DNA of 18,682 nt from Candidatus Falkowbacteria bacterium RIFCSPLOWO2_02_FULL_45_15 (GTDB taxonomy: Bacteria > Patescibacteriota > Patescibacteriia > Patescibacteriales > XYC2-FULL-47-12), in NCBI GenBank assembly GCA_001777995.1, contig MFFV01000040.1, forward strand, positions 1-18,682. Direction: 5' to 3'. The position numbers and the translations under genes were made by a program. Positions 11,513-18,682 of this stretch are shown here, one piece after another (position 1 is the stretch's first letter; each line of letters opens with the position of its first letter). The notes under the pieces are model-generated. The model was not told where the DNA came from and searched no databases. It saw only the letters and a program-made list of their open reading frames with translations.

Positions 11513-14428
11513 TTACTTGTTTACTCTCACCTTTTCCGTCCGTTTCGTATTACCAACCCAGCCGCTTGCTTCGGCAAAGAGAAAATATTTTCCCAGCTCA
11601 GGCGCCCCGCTCCAAACGCCAACCGCCTCATTGCCGGTAAAATTTTGGACAGAAGAAATTAAGTGAGCGTCGCTTTCCCCCTCCGCTTGAAAATAAAAGT
11701 TAACCTCTTTTATGCGTCGGGGTTGCGCCGAAACGGCAATCAGAGAAATCGGAAAACTAGCGGCGGAAAGAACGGAGTTATTGGCGGGCGAGGACCAGCT
11801 TAAGTCCAAAGCAGTGTCGCGTTCCGCGTCGCTAATGACAAAGTTAAACTGTTGCGCGCCGCGCCAGCAGTTTTCTTTTACGTCACAGACTTTAATCGTT
11901 AATTTATGCGGCCCGTTGTTTAAAAAATTAATATCCCCGGAGAGGCTATAGGGGTATTGTTCGTTTAAGCCCATCCAACGGTCGTCAAGGTAGTACTCCG
12001 TTCGCCCAATGCCGAAAGGCGCCGTGGCTGAAATGCCAATGGATAGAGTTTTGCCGGTAATCACGGAGTTGTCGGTGGGTGAGTTAACGGTGACCTGGGG
12101 GATGTTTTCCGGCCGATGGACGTTATCATATTCCGTCGGCACGGCATCAACGGTAATTTTTTCCCGCTCAGCCCATTTCCTAATGGCGTCTTCCCAAATT
12201 TGGAATTGGACGTCGCGCTCCGCCGGCGCTGGTTCCGGTCCGCGCGGATCGTCTGGCTTAACATAGTATAAAATGCTGTGCGGCTGCTTAAACTTTTTTT
12301 CTTCCACTAACTCGGGCGGGGTGTTTTCGTTTGCCAGCAAGCCGCTGATTTTATCTATTTTTACCGCCGCTTCTCCCGGGTTAAGGCCGTCCAAAACGGC
12401 CTTGCCGGTAATTTCTTTTTCCGGTTGATTAAAATATTCTACCGGGCCGTTGCCTAAAACGCGCTGCATATAGTCGTGCCAGATAGGAGCGGCGATTTTT
12501 GAGCCGTCCGCTCCTCTTTTCATCTCCGTGCCGTCGTTATTACCCACCCAGACTCCAGTAACGAGCGACGGCGTGTAACCGATGGTCCAGGCGTCTTTGT
12601 AATCGTTAGTAGTCCCAGTTTTAGCCGCGACCGGACGATTTTTGAGCGTCAGCCAATTCTGCGCTCCAAAAATAAAAGCGCGGGCGCCGTTATCAGACAA
12701 AATATCGTTAACCAATCTAGCTATCTTTGCCGGCATTACCACTTTTTTTTCTTCTTGGTATTCTTCTAAAACTTTGCCGTTGCGGTCCTCAATTTTTAAA
12801 ATGGCTACCGGCGGACGATATTCTCCTTCGCGGGCAAAGACACCGTAAGCGGCCGTGTGCTCTAGTAATTTTACCTCCCCGCCGCCGAGCACGAGCGATA
12901 GCCCATAGCGGTCGGGGTCGGTTAAAGTGGTATAACCCATCGCTTGCGCCTGCTCAATCACTTGGCTGACGCCCGCTAAATACAGCGCTTTTACCGCCGG
13001 AATATTAAGCGAGCCGGCCAGCGCTTGGCGCATCGTTACCGGACCGTGCTCCTTAGAATCGTAGTTGTGCGGCTCGTACGGCTTGCCGCTCGCGGCAAAA
13101 TTAGTCACCACATCGTAAAGAATCGTGTCCGGCGTGTATCCTTTGGCAAAAACCATGGCGTACACGAGCGGCTTTAGCGAGGAGCCGGGCTGGCGCGGCC
13201 GCGTTACTACGTTTACCTGCCCGTCGATTTCCTCGTTAAAATAATCGCGCGAGCCGACCATCGCTAAAATTTGGCCGGTTTTTGGGTCGATTGAAACCAA
13301 AGCGGCGTTAGAGCCGTTATAATTTTTTTCGTTTTCCGCCGCCTGCTTTTGTAAAACTTCTTCCGCGATTTTTTGCTTGTCTAAGTCAAGCGTCGTATAA
13401 ATTTTAAATCCTTCTCGTTCAATTACCTGTTCGCCGTATTTTTCGCTTAGCCGCTCTTTTACGTACATCACGAAGTGCGGCGCGATGATGTCGGCGTTTT
13501 GTTCCTTAAACTTAAAATCAAAGGCAAGCGCGTCTTTAAGCTGGCCGTCGGTGACGTAACCCAGTTTTTGCATCTCTTTTAGAATGTATTCTTGCCGCGC
13601 CGCCAAAGCGTCTCGGTTGTTGTAATAGTAGGTGGGCGCTTTAGGCAGGGCGGCCAAAGCGGCGGCTTGCGCCAAGTTTAAGTCTTTAGCGGAGAGGCCG
13701 AAATAGCGCCGGGCGGCGGCTTCAATGCCGTAAGCCGTTGAGCCGTAAGGGATTTCATTTAGGTACAGCTGTAAAATTTCGTCTTTAGAAAATTTTTGCT
13801 CAATGCGGTAAGCCAAAACGAACTCTTTAATTTTACGCGCCACGCTGCGCTCGTTCGTCAGAATGGCGTTTTTAACCAATTGTTGCGTGAGGGTTGATCC
13901 GCCGGCGATCCGTTTGCCCAGCAAAGGGTTGAGAATTAAGCTACGGGCGATAGCTAATACGTTAAACCCGTGATGTTGGTAGAAAGTCCGGTCTTCGGCG
14001 GTAATGGTCGCCCATTTAACATAGTCGGGGACTTCCTCTAATTTAACGATCGTGCGCTTTTGGTCGCCGTGAATTTCATACAGAATTGTTTCGCCGGCGC
14101 GGTCGTAAATTTTAGTGCTTTCCGGAATGTCGCGGTCTATCAGTTTATTCGGGTTGGGCAAATCGCGCGACAGCCAAAGGAAATACAAAGTGCCGATGAC
14201 AATTAAGAGCAAAGTTAATTTTAAGACGCGGTAAATAAAAGCCGGCGAAGGGGCGGGCCGTTTTTTCTTAAAAATAGGAGCGGCCGAGCGCCACGCGCCC
14301 CGGCTTTTAAAGTCGCCGGTCCTTATTTTGCGGCTGCGCAGTATCTGCTCCCGGACGGAAGCAGTAATTGAGTCCCGCCGCCAGCTTTGCGGCGGCTTGT
14401 TTTTTTTAGACAGTTGAGGAATAGGCAT
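11513..14428 (-). CDS. Bifunctional penicillin-binding protein (class A, PBP1a-type) with Ig-like C-terminus
   Basis: Polymerises and cross-links peptidoglycan outside the membrane. A basic cytoplasmic N-terminus (1-66) and one membrane segment (67-86) precede a GT51 glycosyltransferase domain with catalytic EDRTFYQHHG (Glu145) and GGSTLTQQLVKN (176-187). The transpeptidase domain has SSLK (nucleophile Ser416, Lys419), SLN (473-475) and KTGTT (603-607). All catalytic motifs are intact. After a linker rich in Pro/Glu, two Ig/FN3-like repeats follow (about 780-880 and 885-971, each beginning with a P-x-(D/N)-N-S-V motif), making 971 residues. It converges with dnaN with only 53 bp between them. 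No SD at ATG 14426-14428. A TTGACATTT spacer repeat lies upstream. Confidence 0.95.
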   Translation of the reverse strand: MPIPQLSKKNKPPQSWRRDSITASVREQILRSRKIRTGDFKSRGAWRSAAPIFKKKRPAPSPAFIYRVLKLTLLLIVIGTLYFLWLSRDLPNPNKLIDRDIPESTKIYDRAGETILYEIHGDQKRTIVKLEEVPDYVKWATITAEDRTFYQHHGFNVLAIARSLILNPLLGKRIAGGSTLTQQLVKNAILTNERSVARKIKEFVLAYRIEQKFSKDEILQLYLNEIPYGSTAYGIEAAARRYFGLSAKDLNLAQAAALAALPKAPTYYYNNRDALAARQEYILKEMQKLGYVTDGQLKDALAFDFKFKEQNADIIAPHFVMYVKERLSEKYGEQVIEREGFKIYTTLDLDKQKIAEEVLQKQAAENEKNYNGSNAALVSIDPKTGQILAMVGSRDYFNEEIDGQVNVVTRPRQPGSSLKPLVYAMVFAKGYTPDTILYDVVTNFAASGKPYEPHNYDSKEHGPVTMRQALAGSLNIPAVKALYLAGVSQVIEQAQAMGYTTLTDPDRYGLSLVLGGGEVKLLEHTAAYGVFAREGEYRPPVAILKIEDRNGKVLEEYQEEKKVVMPAKIARLVNDILSDNGARAFIFGAQNWLTLKNRPVAAKTGTTNDYKDAWTIGYTPSLVTGVWVGNNDGTEMKRGADGSKIAAPIWHDYMQRVLGNGPVEYFNQPEKEITGKAVLDGLNPGEAAVKIDKISGLLANENTPPELVEEKKFKQPHSILYYVKPDDPRGPEPAPAERDVQFQIWEDAIRKWAEREKITVDAVPTEYDNVHRPENIPQVTVNSPTDNSVITGKTLSIGISATAPFGIGRTEYYLDDRWMGLNEQYPYSLSGDINFLNNGPHKLTIKVCDVKENCWRGAQQFNFVISDAERDTALDLSWSSPANNSVLSAASFPISLIAVSAQPRRIKEVNFYFQAEGESDAHLISSVQNFTGNEAVGVWSGAPELGKYFLFAEASGWVGNTKRTEKVRVNK

Positions 14429-14468
14429 AATTTATAAATTTCAAAATCAAAATGTCAAATGTCAAAAT

Positions 14469-14486
14469 CCTGCCTGGGCAGGCAGG
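14469..14486. repeat. GC-rich palindrome 1
   Basis: CCTGCCTG-GG-CAGGCAGG, a perfect 8-bp stem in AT-rich surroundings; first of a CCTGCC/GGCAGG family in this window. Confidence 0.75.
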
Positions 14487-14583
14487 TTTCTAATTTTCAA
14501 TCAAGCTTTATTTTATTATATATCAACATTTTTTTCTTGACAAACAGAAAAACATAAAAACAAAAAAGCGTTAAAATAACCCG

Positions 14584-14600
14584 CCTGCCGGCGAGGCAGG
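14584..14600. repeat. GC-rich palindrome 2
   Basis: CCTGCC-GGCGA-GGCAGG, 6-bp stem, same CCTGCC/GGCAGG ends as palindrome 1. Confidence 0.7.
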
Positions 14601-14698
14601 AAAAACAAAAAATTCTTGTTTTTATTTTTAAGCAAAAATAATGTATACTAAAAAGCAGAAATGGTTTGTTAAGTTCATCGCGATATTCGGAGCATTCG

Positions 14699-14757
14699 CC
14701 CGCCGGCAACCCGCCCACAGCTACGCAGTTGCTGGCGGGTAGCACCGTGGGCAGGCA
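14699..14757. repeat. GC-rich palindrome 3 (compound)
   Basis: ACCCGC and CAGC pair with GCTG and GCGGGT around TACGCAGTT; flanking GCCCGCC and GGGCAGGC can extend the fold. Looks like a larger member of the same family. Confidence 0.6.
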
Positions 14758-14767
14758 TTAAAGGTTC

Positions 14768-14906
14768 ATCCAGACACCTTCCAGAATACCCCCACACCAA
14801 ATTTTGGTGTGGGGGATGAATGGAAAGTGTGGATCTTCCCGCAGGGTTTACCCCTACACCAAAATTGGTGTTGGGGTTTAATACCCGGCGGTGAAGGTGT
14901 TTGGAT
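14768..14906 (-). mobile_element. TIR element, copy C (139 bp, reverse orientation)
   Basis: Read on the minus strand it begins ATCCAAACACCTTCACCGC, like copy A (ATCTAAACACCTTCACCGC), and ends GGAAGGTGTCTGGAT preceded by TATTCT as in A and B. It has two internal hairpins: 14789-14815 (13-bp arms, nearly identical to copy A) and about 14850-14878 (ACCCC.ACACCAA/TTGGTGT.GGGGT). It ends 38 bp before the smc ATG. Confidence 0.7.
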
Positions 14907-14944
14907 TTATTGACCAGACAAACCAGTAATAACTATTTGAACTT

Positions 14945-17671
14945 ATGTATTTGGAAAAACTGGAAATCCAAGGTTTTAAATCGTTTGCCAATAAAAACAT
15001 TTTAAAATTCGCCGCCGCGGAAAAAGTAGGGGGCAAATCCCAAAAGACCGAGGGCTTCCCTCGGAGTAAGCACGGCATTACGGCCGTTGTCGGGCCTAAC
15101 GGCAGCGGAAAATCAAACATCGCGGACGCGGTGCGCTGGGTTTTGGGGGAACAAAGCGTAAAACTGTTGCGCGGCAAAAAGAGCGAAGACGTGATTTTTT
15201 CCGGCTCCCACACCAAAGCCGCCTTGAGCTTCGCGGAGGTGTCTTTGTATTTAAACAACGCGGACCGAGCGGCGCCGATTGATTTCCACGACGTAGTCGT
15301 GACGCGCCGGCTGTACCGCGACGGGGAAAGCGAATATTTATTAAACGGCAGCCGGGTGCGGCTGCTGGACGTCAGTCTATTGCTCGCTAAGGCGCGTTTC
15401 GGCCAGCGGGCATATTCGGTTATCGGCCAGGGAATGGTGGAAAATTTTTTAAATACCACGCAGTCCGAACGCAAAGAATTTTTTGACGAAGCCACCGGCG
15501 TCAAGATGTACCAAATAAAGCGCGATGACGCGATAAATAAATTACAGAACGCGCGGGCGAACCTGGCGCAGGCCGGAAGTTTACTCGCGGAAATTGAGCC
15601 GCGCCTGCGTTCCTTAACGCGGCAAATGAAAAAACTGGAGCAGCGGGCGGAAGTAGAGGCAAAGCTGCAAGCTTTGCAAAACAATTACTACGCCGGGCAA
15701 TGGCATAAATTAAACGACGAATTGAAAGCCATCAATAAAAAGCTGGTGGAGCGCGAGCGGCTTAGCCGCGAGGAAGAAAAAGAAATGGCTAAAATCAACC
15801 GCGAGCTCGGACAGCGGCAGGAGCGGCAGAGCGGACAGGCCGAACGCGCGCGGCTGGAAGAAGTTAAAAGGAAATTAGAAGCCGAGCGCAATAATTTATT
15901 TCAGGCGCTTTCCGAAGTTAAGGCGCGCCTTAGCGTGAGTTACGAACGGGCGGGCAAAACTGACGCGGCTTGGCTCTTAAAGCGCAGTGGACGGCTGGAA
16001 CAGGAAATAGCCGGCTTAAACAAAGAAATCAAAGAAGCGGAAATAAATTTAGCCGAAGCTGAAGCAGGGGCGCAAGCCGCAAAAACCGAGCAAGAACAAA
16101 TCAGCCGCGCGCTTAACGAATGGCGCGGCAAGTTAAATAACGGCGCGGGAGAAAAGCAACCCGCGGGCGCTTTACTCAAAAAAACCCGTCAGGAAATAGA
16201 CGAATTATTGGATATCTACGAGCGGATTTTTATTTGTTTGGAGCAAGCGGGCGACATCGCGGGCGCAACCAAGCATTTGATTTTGTTGCAAGCTAAATTA
16301 AAGGGACTCAAAGAGGCGTTGCAAGACAAGCGCAGCGAGGCGGAAGCAGAAACCGAACGGTTTAAAAAAGAAATGATTTCCGGGGAAGAGAAAAAGCAAG
16401 CGGCCGTTGAGCGGTATATCGTTTGGCAAGGCAAAAGGCAGGGCGCGCAGGCCAAAATTAAATTTTTGCGAGAAGCGCTGGCCGCCAAGGCGAGAGAGCA
16501 AACAGAGCTAACCGCCAAGTTAACCGACGCGGACGGCGAAGGAAGCAACCGAGAATTGAAGCGCGCGGAGCTGGGGTTAGCCGCCAAATGGGAAGCGGTT
16601 AATAAGGAAATGGCCAAAGCGGAAAAAAATTTGGCGGAACTGCAGGCGGCCGGCCGGCAGGAACAGGAGGCGTTAATGAAGCTGCAGAAACTGCTGCCGG
16701 AACTGCAAGCCAACGCCAACGCGAACGCCGCTCAACTGAACGAAATAAAAATAGCCAAAGCGCGAGTGGAAACGAAGCTGGAGGATTTGGAAAACGAAGT
16801 CCGCAACGAAACCGGTAATTTGCGCGCCGTCATTGACGCCAGCGGGTTTGACCATAATTTGGATAAAGACGGCGCGGCGGCTGAAATTCAAAAATTAAAG
16901 CGCCAGCGGGAACTTATCGGCGGCATTGACCCGGAAGTAAGAAAAGAATATGAGGAAACGAAAACGCGCTTTGAATTTTTATCCGGCCAGACGGCTGACT
17001 TAGAGAGCGCGATTAAGAGCTTAGAAAAAGTCGCGGTTGAATTAGACAAAACCATCGCCGTTAAATTTGACAAAGCGTTTTCCGAAATCGCCAGCCATTT
17101 TGAAAAATATTTTAAAGTGCTTTTTAGGGGAGGAAGCGCCAAATTGATTAAAATAATGGAAGACCTAAAAGCGGCTGAATCAAAAGAGCAGACTGGAACT
17201 GAAGACGAAGAAGGGGAAGACGAGGAAGGCAGTGATAAACCCGTCGAAAGCCGAAGCGGCATTCAGGCGGGCAGGGAAAAAAATAAAATAGTTTTGCGGC
17301 AGGCAAAACAGATAATGACCGGCATTGAAATTGAAGCCACTCCGCCGGGTAAAAAAATCAAAAGCATCTCAATGCTGTCCGGCGGGGAGCGCGCCTTAAC
17401 GGCGATTGCGCTGATTTGCGCAATTATCTCCGTTAATCCTTCACCTTTTGTTATTTTAGACGAGGTGGATGCGGCTTTGGACGAAGCCAACTCCGGCCGT
17501 CTGGGCGATATTTTAGAAGAATTGGTGCATAAAACGCAGTTTATCGTCATTACCCACAACCGCTCCATTATGTACAAAGCCGACATTATTTACGGGGTAA
17601 CGATGGGCGCAGACGGCGTGTCGCAGCTTTTAAGTCTGAAGGTTGAAGAAGCAAAATCAACTACGAGTTGA
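14945..17671 (+). CDS. smc: SMC-family chromosome segregation ATPase, short and apparently hinge-less
   Basis: SMC proteins organise and segregate chromosomes by ATP-driven loop extrusion. N-terminal head: MYLEKLEIQGFKSFANK, Walker A GPNGSGKS (50-57), RWVLGEQSVKLLRGKK, VIGQGMVENFL. C-terminal head: signature LSGGERALTAIAL (near 811) and Walker B FVILDEVDAALDEANSGRL (near 835), then ITHNRSIM. Between them is coiled coil rich in Glu/Lys/Ala. The protein has 908 residues; bacterial SMC is usually ~1,150-1,200. I find no hinge domain; the centre (about 395-455) is a short linker and helices (GALLKKTRQEIDELLDIYERI). The head has a ~19-residue insertion before GITAVVG and an acidic insert near 752-766. 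No SD. No scpA/scpB is in the window. Confidence 0.92.
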   Translation: MYLEKLEIQGFKSFANKNILKFAAAEKVGGKSQKTEGFPRSKHGITAVVGPNGSGKSNIADAVRWVLGEQSVKLLRGKKSEDVIFSGSHTKAALSFAEVSLYLNNADRAAPIDFHDVVVTRRLYRDGESEYLLNGSRVRLLDVSLLLAKARFGQRAYSVIGQGMVENFLNTTQSERKEFFDEATGVKMYQIKRDDAINKLQNARANLAQAGSLLAEIEPRLRSLTRQMKKLEQRAEVEAKLQALQNNYYAGQWHKLNDELKAINKKLVERERLSREEEKEMAKINRELGQRQERQSGQAERARLEEVKRKLEAERNNLFQALSEVKARLSVSYERAGKTDAAWLLKRSGRLEQEIAGLNKEIKEAEINLAEAEAGAQAAKTEQEQISRALNEWRGKLNNGAGEKQPAGALLKKTRQEIDELLDIYERIFICLEQAGDIAGATKHLILLQAKLKGLKEALQDKRSEAEAETERFKKEMISGEEKKQAAVERYIVWQGKRQGAQAKIKFLREALAAKAREQTELTAKLTDADGEGSNRELKRAELGLAAKWEAVNKEMAKAEKNLAELQAAGRQEQEALMKLQKLLPELQANANANAAQLNEIKIAKARVETKLEDLENEVRNETGNLRAVIDASGFDHNLDKDGAAAEIQKLKRQRELIGGIDPEVRKEYEETKTRFEFLSGQTADLESAIKSLEKVAVELDKTIAVKFDKAFSEIASHFEKYFKVLFRGGSAKLIKIMEDLKAAESKEQTGTEDEEGEDEEGSDKPVESRSGIQAGREKNKIVLRQAKQIMTGIEIEATPPGKKIKSISMLSGGERALTAIALICAIISVNPSPFVILDEVDAALDEANSGRLGDILEELVHKTQFIVITHNRSIMYKADIIYGVTMGADGVSQLLSLKVEEAKSTTS
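15048..15064. repeat. Palindrome inside an in-frame insertion in smc
   Basis: CCGAGGG-CTT-CCCTCGG is a perfect 7-bp inverted repeat lying within the ~19 extra codons between residues 22 and 44 of SMC. Confidence 0.7.
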
Positions 17672-17764
17672 CATTAAAAATTATGAATTGACTTTTTTAA
17701 AATTATTTATTAAGCTATGACGGCTTAATTGAAGATTCGTAATTGATAAATTGTTAATTGATTT
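17672..17764. repeat. AATTGATAATTG-type degenerate spacer
   Basis: Short AT-rich units (ATGAATTGAC, AATTGAAGA, AATTGATAAATTG, TTAATTGATTT) follow the smc stop. No gene, promoter or clear terminator. Confidence 0.45.
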
Positions 17765-17846
17765 GGCCCCATCGTCTATCGGTTACCTGCCCGCATCGCT
17801 ACACTTCGCTTGCGAAGCGTTGCAGGCGGGGGACATTAGGTTTTAT
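17765..17846 (+). pseudogene. tRNA-Glu pseudogene split by a 45-bp palindrome
   Basis: 17765-17785 equals the first 21 nt of the intact tRNA-Glu at 17878. The match resumes at 17831 with GGACATTAGGTTTTATC against GGACATCAGGTTTTCATC, then stops before the 3' anticodon strand. The D loop is thus interrupted and the 3' half is lost. Confidence 0.8.
17786..17830. mobile_element. 45-bp GC-rich palindrome inserted in the tRNA copy
   Basis: Starts CCTGCCCGCATCGC and ends GCGTTGCAGGCGGG; these arms pair over 14 positions with two mismatches and one G-T, around an inner CTTCGC-TT-GCGAAG hairpin. It shares CCTGCC-like ends with the palindromes at 14469-14757. No target duplication is visible. It encodes nothing. 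Confidence 0.7.
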
Positions 17847-17877
17847 CTTTTTTTATTCCGCGCCAAACATTAATTTT

Positions 17878-17952
17878 GGCCCCATCGTCTATCGGTTAGG
17901 ACATCAGGTTTTCATCCTGAAAAGAGGGGTTCGACTCCCCTTGGGGCTACCA
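17878..17952 (+). tRNA. tRNA-Glu(TTC), CCA encoded
   Basis: Acceptor GGCCCCA/TGGGGCT (G1-U72 wobble), D arm GTCT/GGAC, anticodon stem TCAGG/CCTGA around TTTTCAT (anticodon TTC), T arm AGGGG TTCGACT CCCCT, discriminator A and encoded CCA. Confidence 0.96.
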
Positions 17953-17955
17953 AAA

Positions 17956-17987
17956 TAAAAAACTCGGCTAAGCGCGGCCGAGTTTTT
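17956..17987 (+). terminator. Intrinsic terminator after tRNA-Glu
   Basis: AACTCGGC (17961-17968) pairs with GCCGAGTT (17977-17984), followed by a T run; an A run precedes it. Confidence 0.85.
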
Positions 17988-18071
17988 GATAAATAAATAA
18001 ACCCCAGCCAGACTACTTGCTTAGACGGAGGAGTATAAGCAGTTAAATTTTGTCAAGCAATAAGGATGGCT

Positions 18072-18100
18072 TTGACAGCTTAGCGCGGCAAGACTACAAT
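18072..18100 (+). promoter_or_regulatory. Promoter of nagB
   Basis: TTGACA (18072-18077), 17-bp spacer, TACAAT (18095-18100), the same hexamers and spacing as the bactofilin promoter. Predicted leader is about 15 nt and lacks an SD. Confidence 0.75.
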
Positions 18101-18121
18101 ATAAAAATCAGTCTTAAATTA

Positions 18122-18682
18122 ATGTTTATGAAGATTATTATTACTAATTCTTACCGCGAACTTTCGGAGAAAGCCGCTAATATATTTTTAAACCAGCTGG
18201 CGCTCAAGCCGAACAGCGTTTTTGGTTTGGCCACCGGCTCAACGCCGCTTGGAATGTACGCGGAAATTGCCCGGCGCGCGCGGGAATATACTTACGATTT
18301 CGCGCGCGTTATCACTTTTAATTTGGACGAGTACATTGGCTTAGACGAGAATCACTCACAAAGCTACCGTTACTTTATGCAGCAAAATTTTTTTACGCAG
18401 GTTAACATCAGGCCGAAAAATATTTTTATCCCGGACGGGAAAAACCAAGCGTTAAAAAAATATTGCGCGTGGTACGAGCGGCAAATTAACCAAAATCCGA
18501 TTGATCTGCAGATTTTAGGCATCGGGCAAAACGGCCATATTGGCTTTAACGAACCCGGCAGCGGGTTTAATTCGCTCACGCGCGCGGTGAATTTAAGCCC
18601 AAGCACGATTAAAGCTAACGCGCGCTTTTTTAATAATCAAAGCGAAGCGCCGCGGCAGGCGGTTACGGTTGGCGTCAGCACA
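18122..18682 (+). CDS. nagB: Glucosamine-6-phosphate deaminase, 3' end beyond the window
   Basis: NagB converts glucosamine 6-phosphate to fructose 6-phosphate and ammonia, linking amino sugars to glycolysis. The 187 visible codons include the phosphate-binding LATGSTPLGMY, the FNLDEYIGL motif with its catalytic Asp, HSQSYRYFM, and GIGQNGHIGFNEPGSGF with His and Glu of the active site. The residue before GH is Asn, as in many Gram-positive-type enzymes, where E. coli has Asp. Family length is about 240-265, so some 60-80 residues are missing past the edge. Start could be ATG 18122 or ATG 18128 (MKIIIT); neither has an SD. A 6-phosphogluconolactonase relative is less likely given the motifs. 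Confidence 0.93.
   Translation, partial: MFMKIIITNSYRELSEKAANIFLNQLALKPNSVFGLATGSTPLGMYAEIARRAREYTYDFARVITFNLDEYIGLDENHSQSYRYFMQQNFFTQVNIRPKNIFIPDGKNQALKKYCAWYERQINQNPIDLQILGIGQNGHIGFNEPGSGFNSLTRAVNLSPSTIKANARFFNNQSEAPRQAVTVGVST

Larger units (their letters stand above)
14429..14944. other. Gene-free PBP-smc divergent region, repeat-rich
   Basis: No supported gene; the open frame at 14497-14745 has low-complexity, compositionally odd protein. The region holds TTGACATTT-type repeats (14445-14468), three GC-rich palindromes (14469-14486, 14584-14600, 14699-14757) and TIR element copy C. ATGTATACTAAA near 14641 resembles an isolated -10 but lacks a -35 at the right distance. Confidence 0.6.

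Noticed and set aside
14537..14570. TTGACA as a promoter for smc
   Set aside because: No -10 hexamer at a suitable distance, and it is about 400 bp from smc.
14497..14745. 82-codon minus-strand frame
   Set aside because: It spans GC palindromes and low-complexity AT sequence; no start signal and no recognisable domain.
17758..17958. 66-codon plus-strand frame
   Set aside because: It overlaps the tRNA-Glu pseudogene and the intact tRNA-Glu.

Overview
The window looks like the replication-origin neighbourhood of a Candidate Phyla Radiation (Patescibacteria, probably Parcubacteria-type) chromosome. The grounds are the gene set (rpsO-NYN-pnp, yidC-yidD-rnpA-rpmH divergent from dnaA-dnaN, smc), the near absence of Shine-Dalgarno sequences, a short SMC without a recognisable hinge, tRNA genes with and without an encoded CCA, and intergenic spacers full of degenerate short repeats and GC-rich palindromes. 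TGA is used as a stop, so the recoded Gracilibacteria/SR1 code does not apply. The lineage is inferred; no marker phylogeny was possible.

Layout. 1-4119 is read leftward: partial tRNA-His, tRNA-Arg(TCT), a small zinc-ribbon protein, pnp, a NYN-domain nuclease-like gene and rpsO. The last three look like one RNA-processing/translation operon with a structured leader before pnp. 4305-4812 is a self-contained rightward cassette with a strong promoter, a perfect Shine-Dalgarno, an orphan 111-codon ORF and a terminator; it folds into a chain of perfect hairpins from end to end. 4813-5142 has no gene but several hairpins and a terminal-inverted-repeat element. 5219-5462, between tRNA-Ala(GGC) and tRNA-Arg(CCT), is AT-rich with DnaA boxes and three 20-bp palindromes and is the best oriC candidate.

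5568-6799 holds a bactofilin and a degenerate diacylglycerol-kinase-like gene read rightward. 6818-8417 is the leftward rpmH-rnpA-yidD-yidC cluster. dnaA and dnaN follow rightward, then a leftward bifunctional penicillin-binding protein with C-terminal Ig-like extension, then smc rightward. A tRNA-Glu pseudogene split by a 45-bp palindrome precedes an intact tRNA-Glu(TTC) with terminator, and the window ends inside nagB.

Themes: replication initiation and segregation (oriC candidate, dnaA, dnaN, smc), envelope biogenesis (yidC/yidD, bactofilin, PBP1a) and RNA metabolism (pnp, rnpA, NYN, tRNAs). The main unexplained items are the hairpin-chain cassette, a TIR element family with copies of 75, 107 and 139 bp beside the origin candidate, dnaN and smc, the hinge-less SMC, and palindromes inserted into a tRNA gene and apparently into the smc coding frame.
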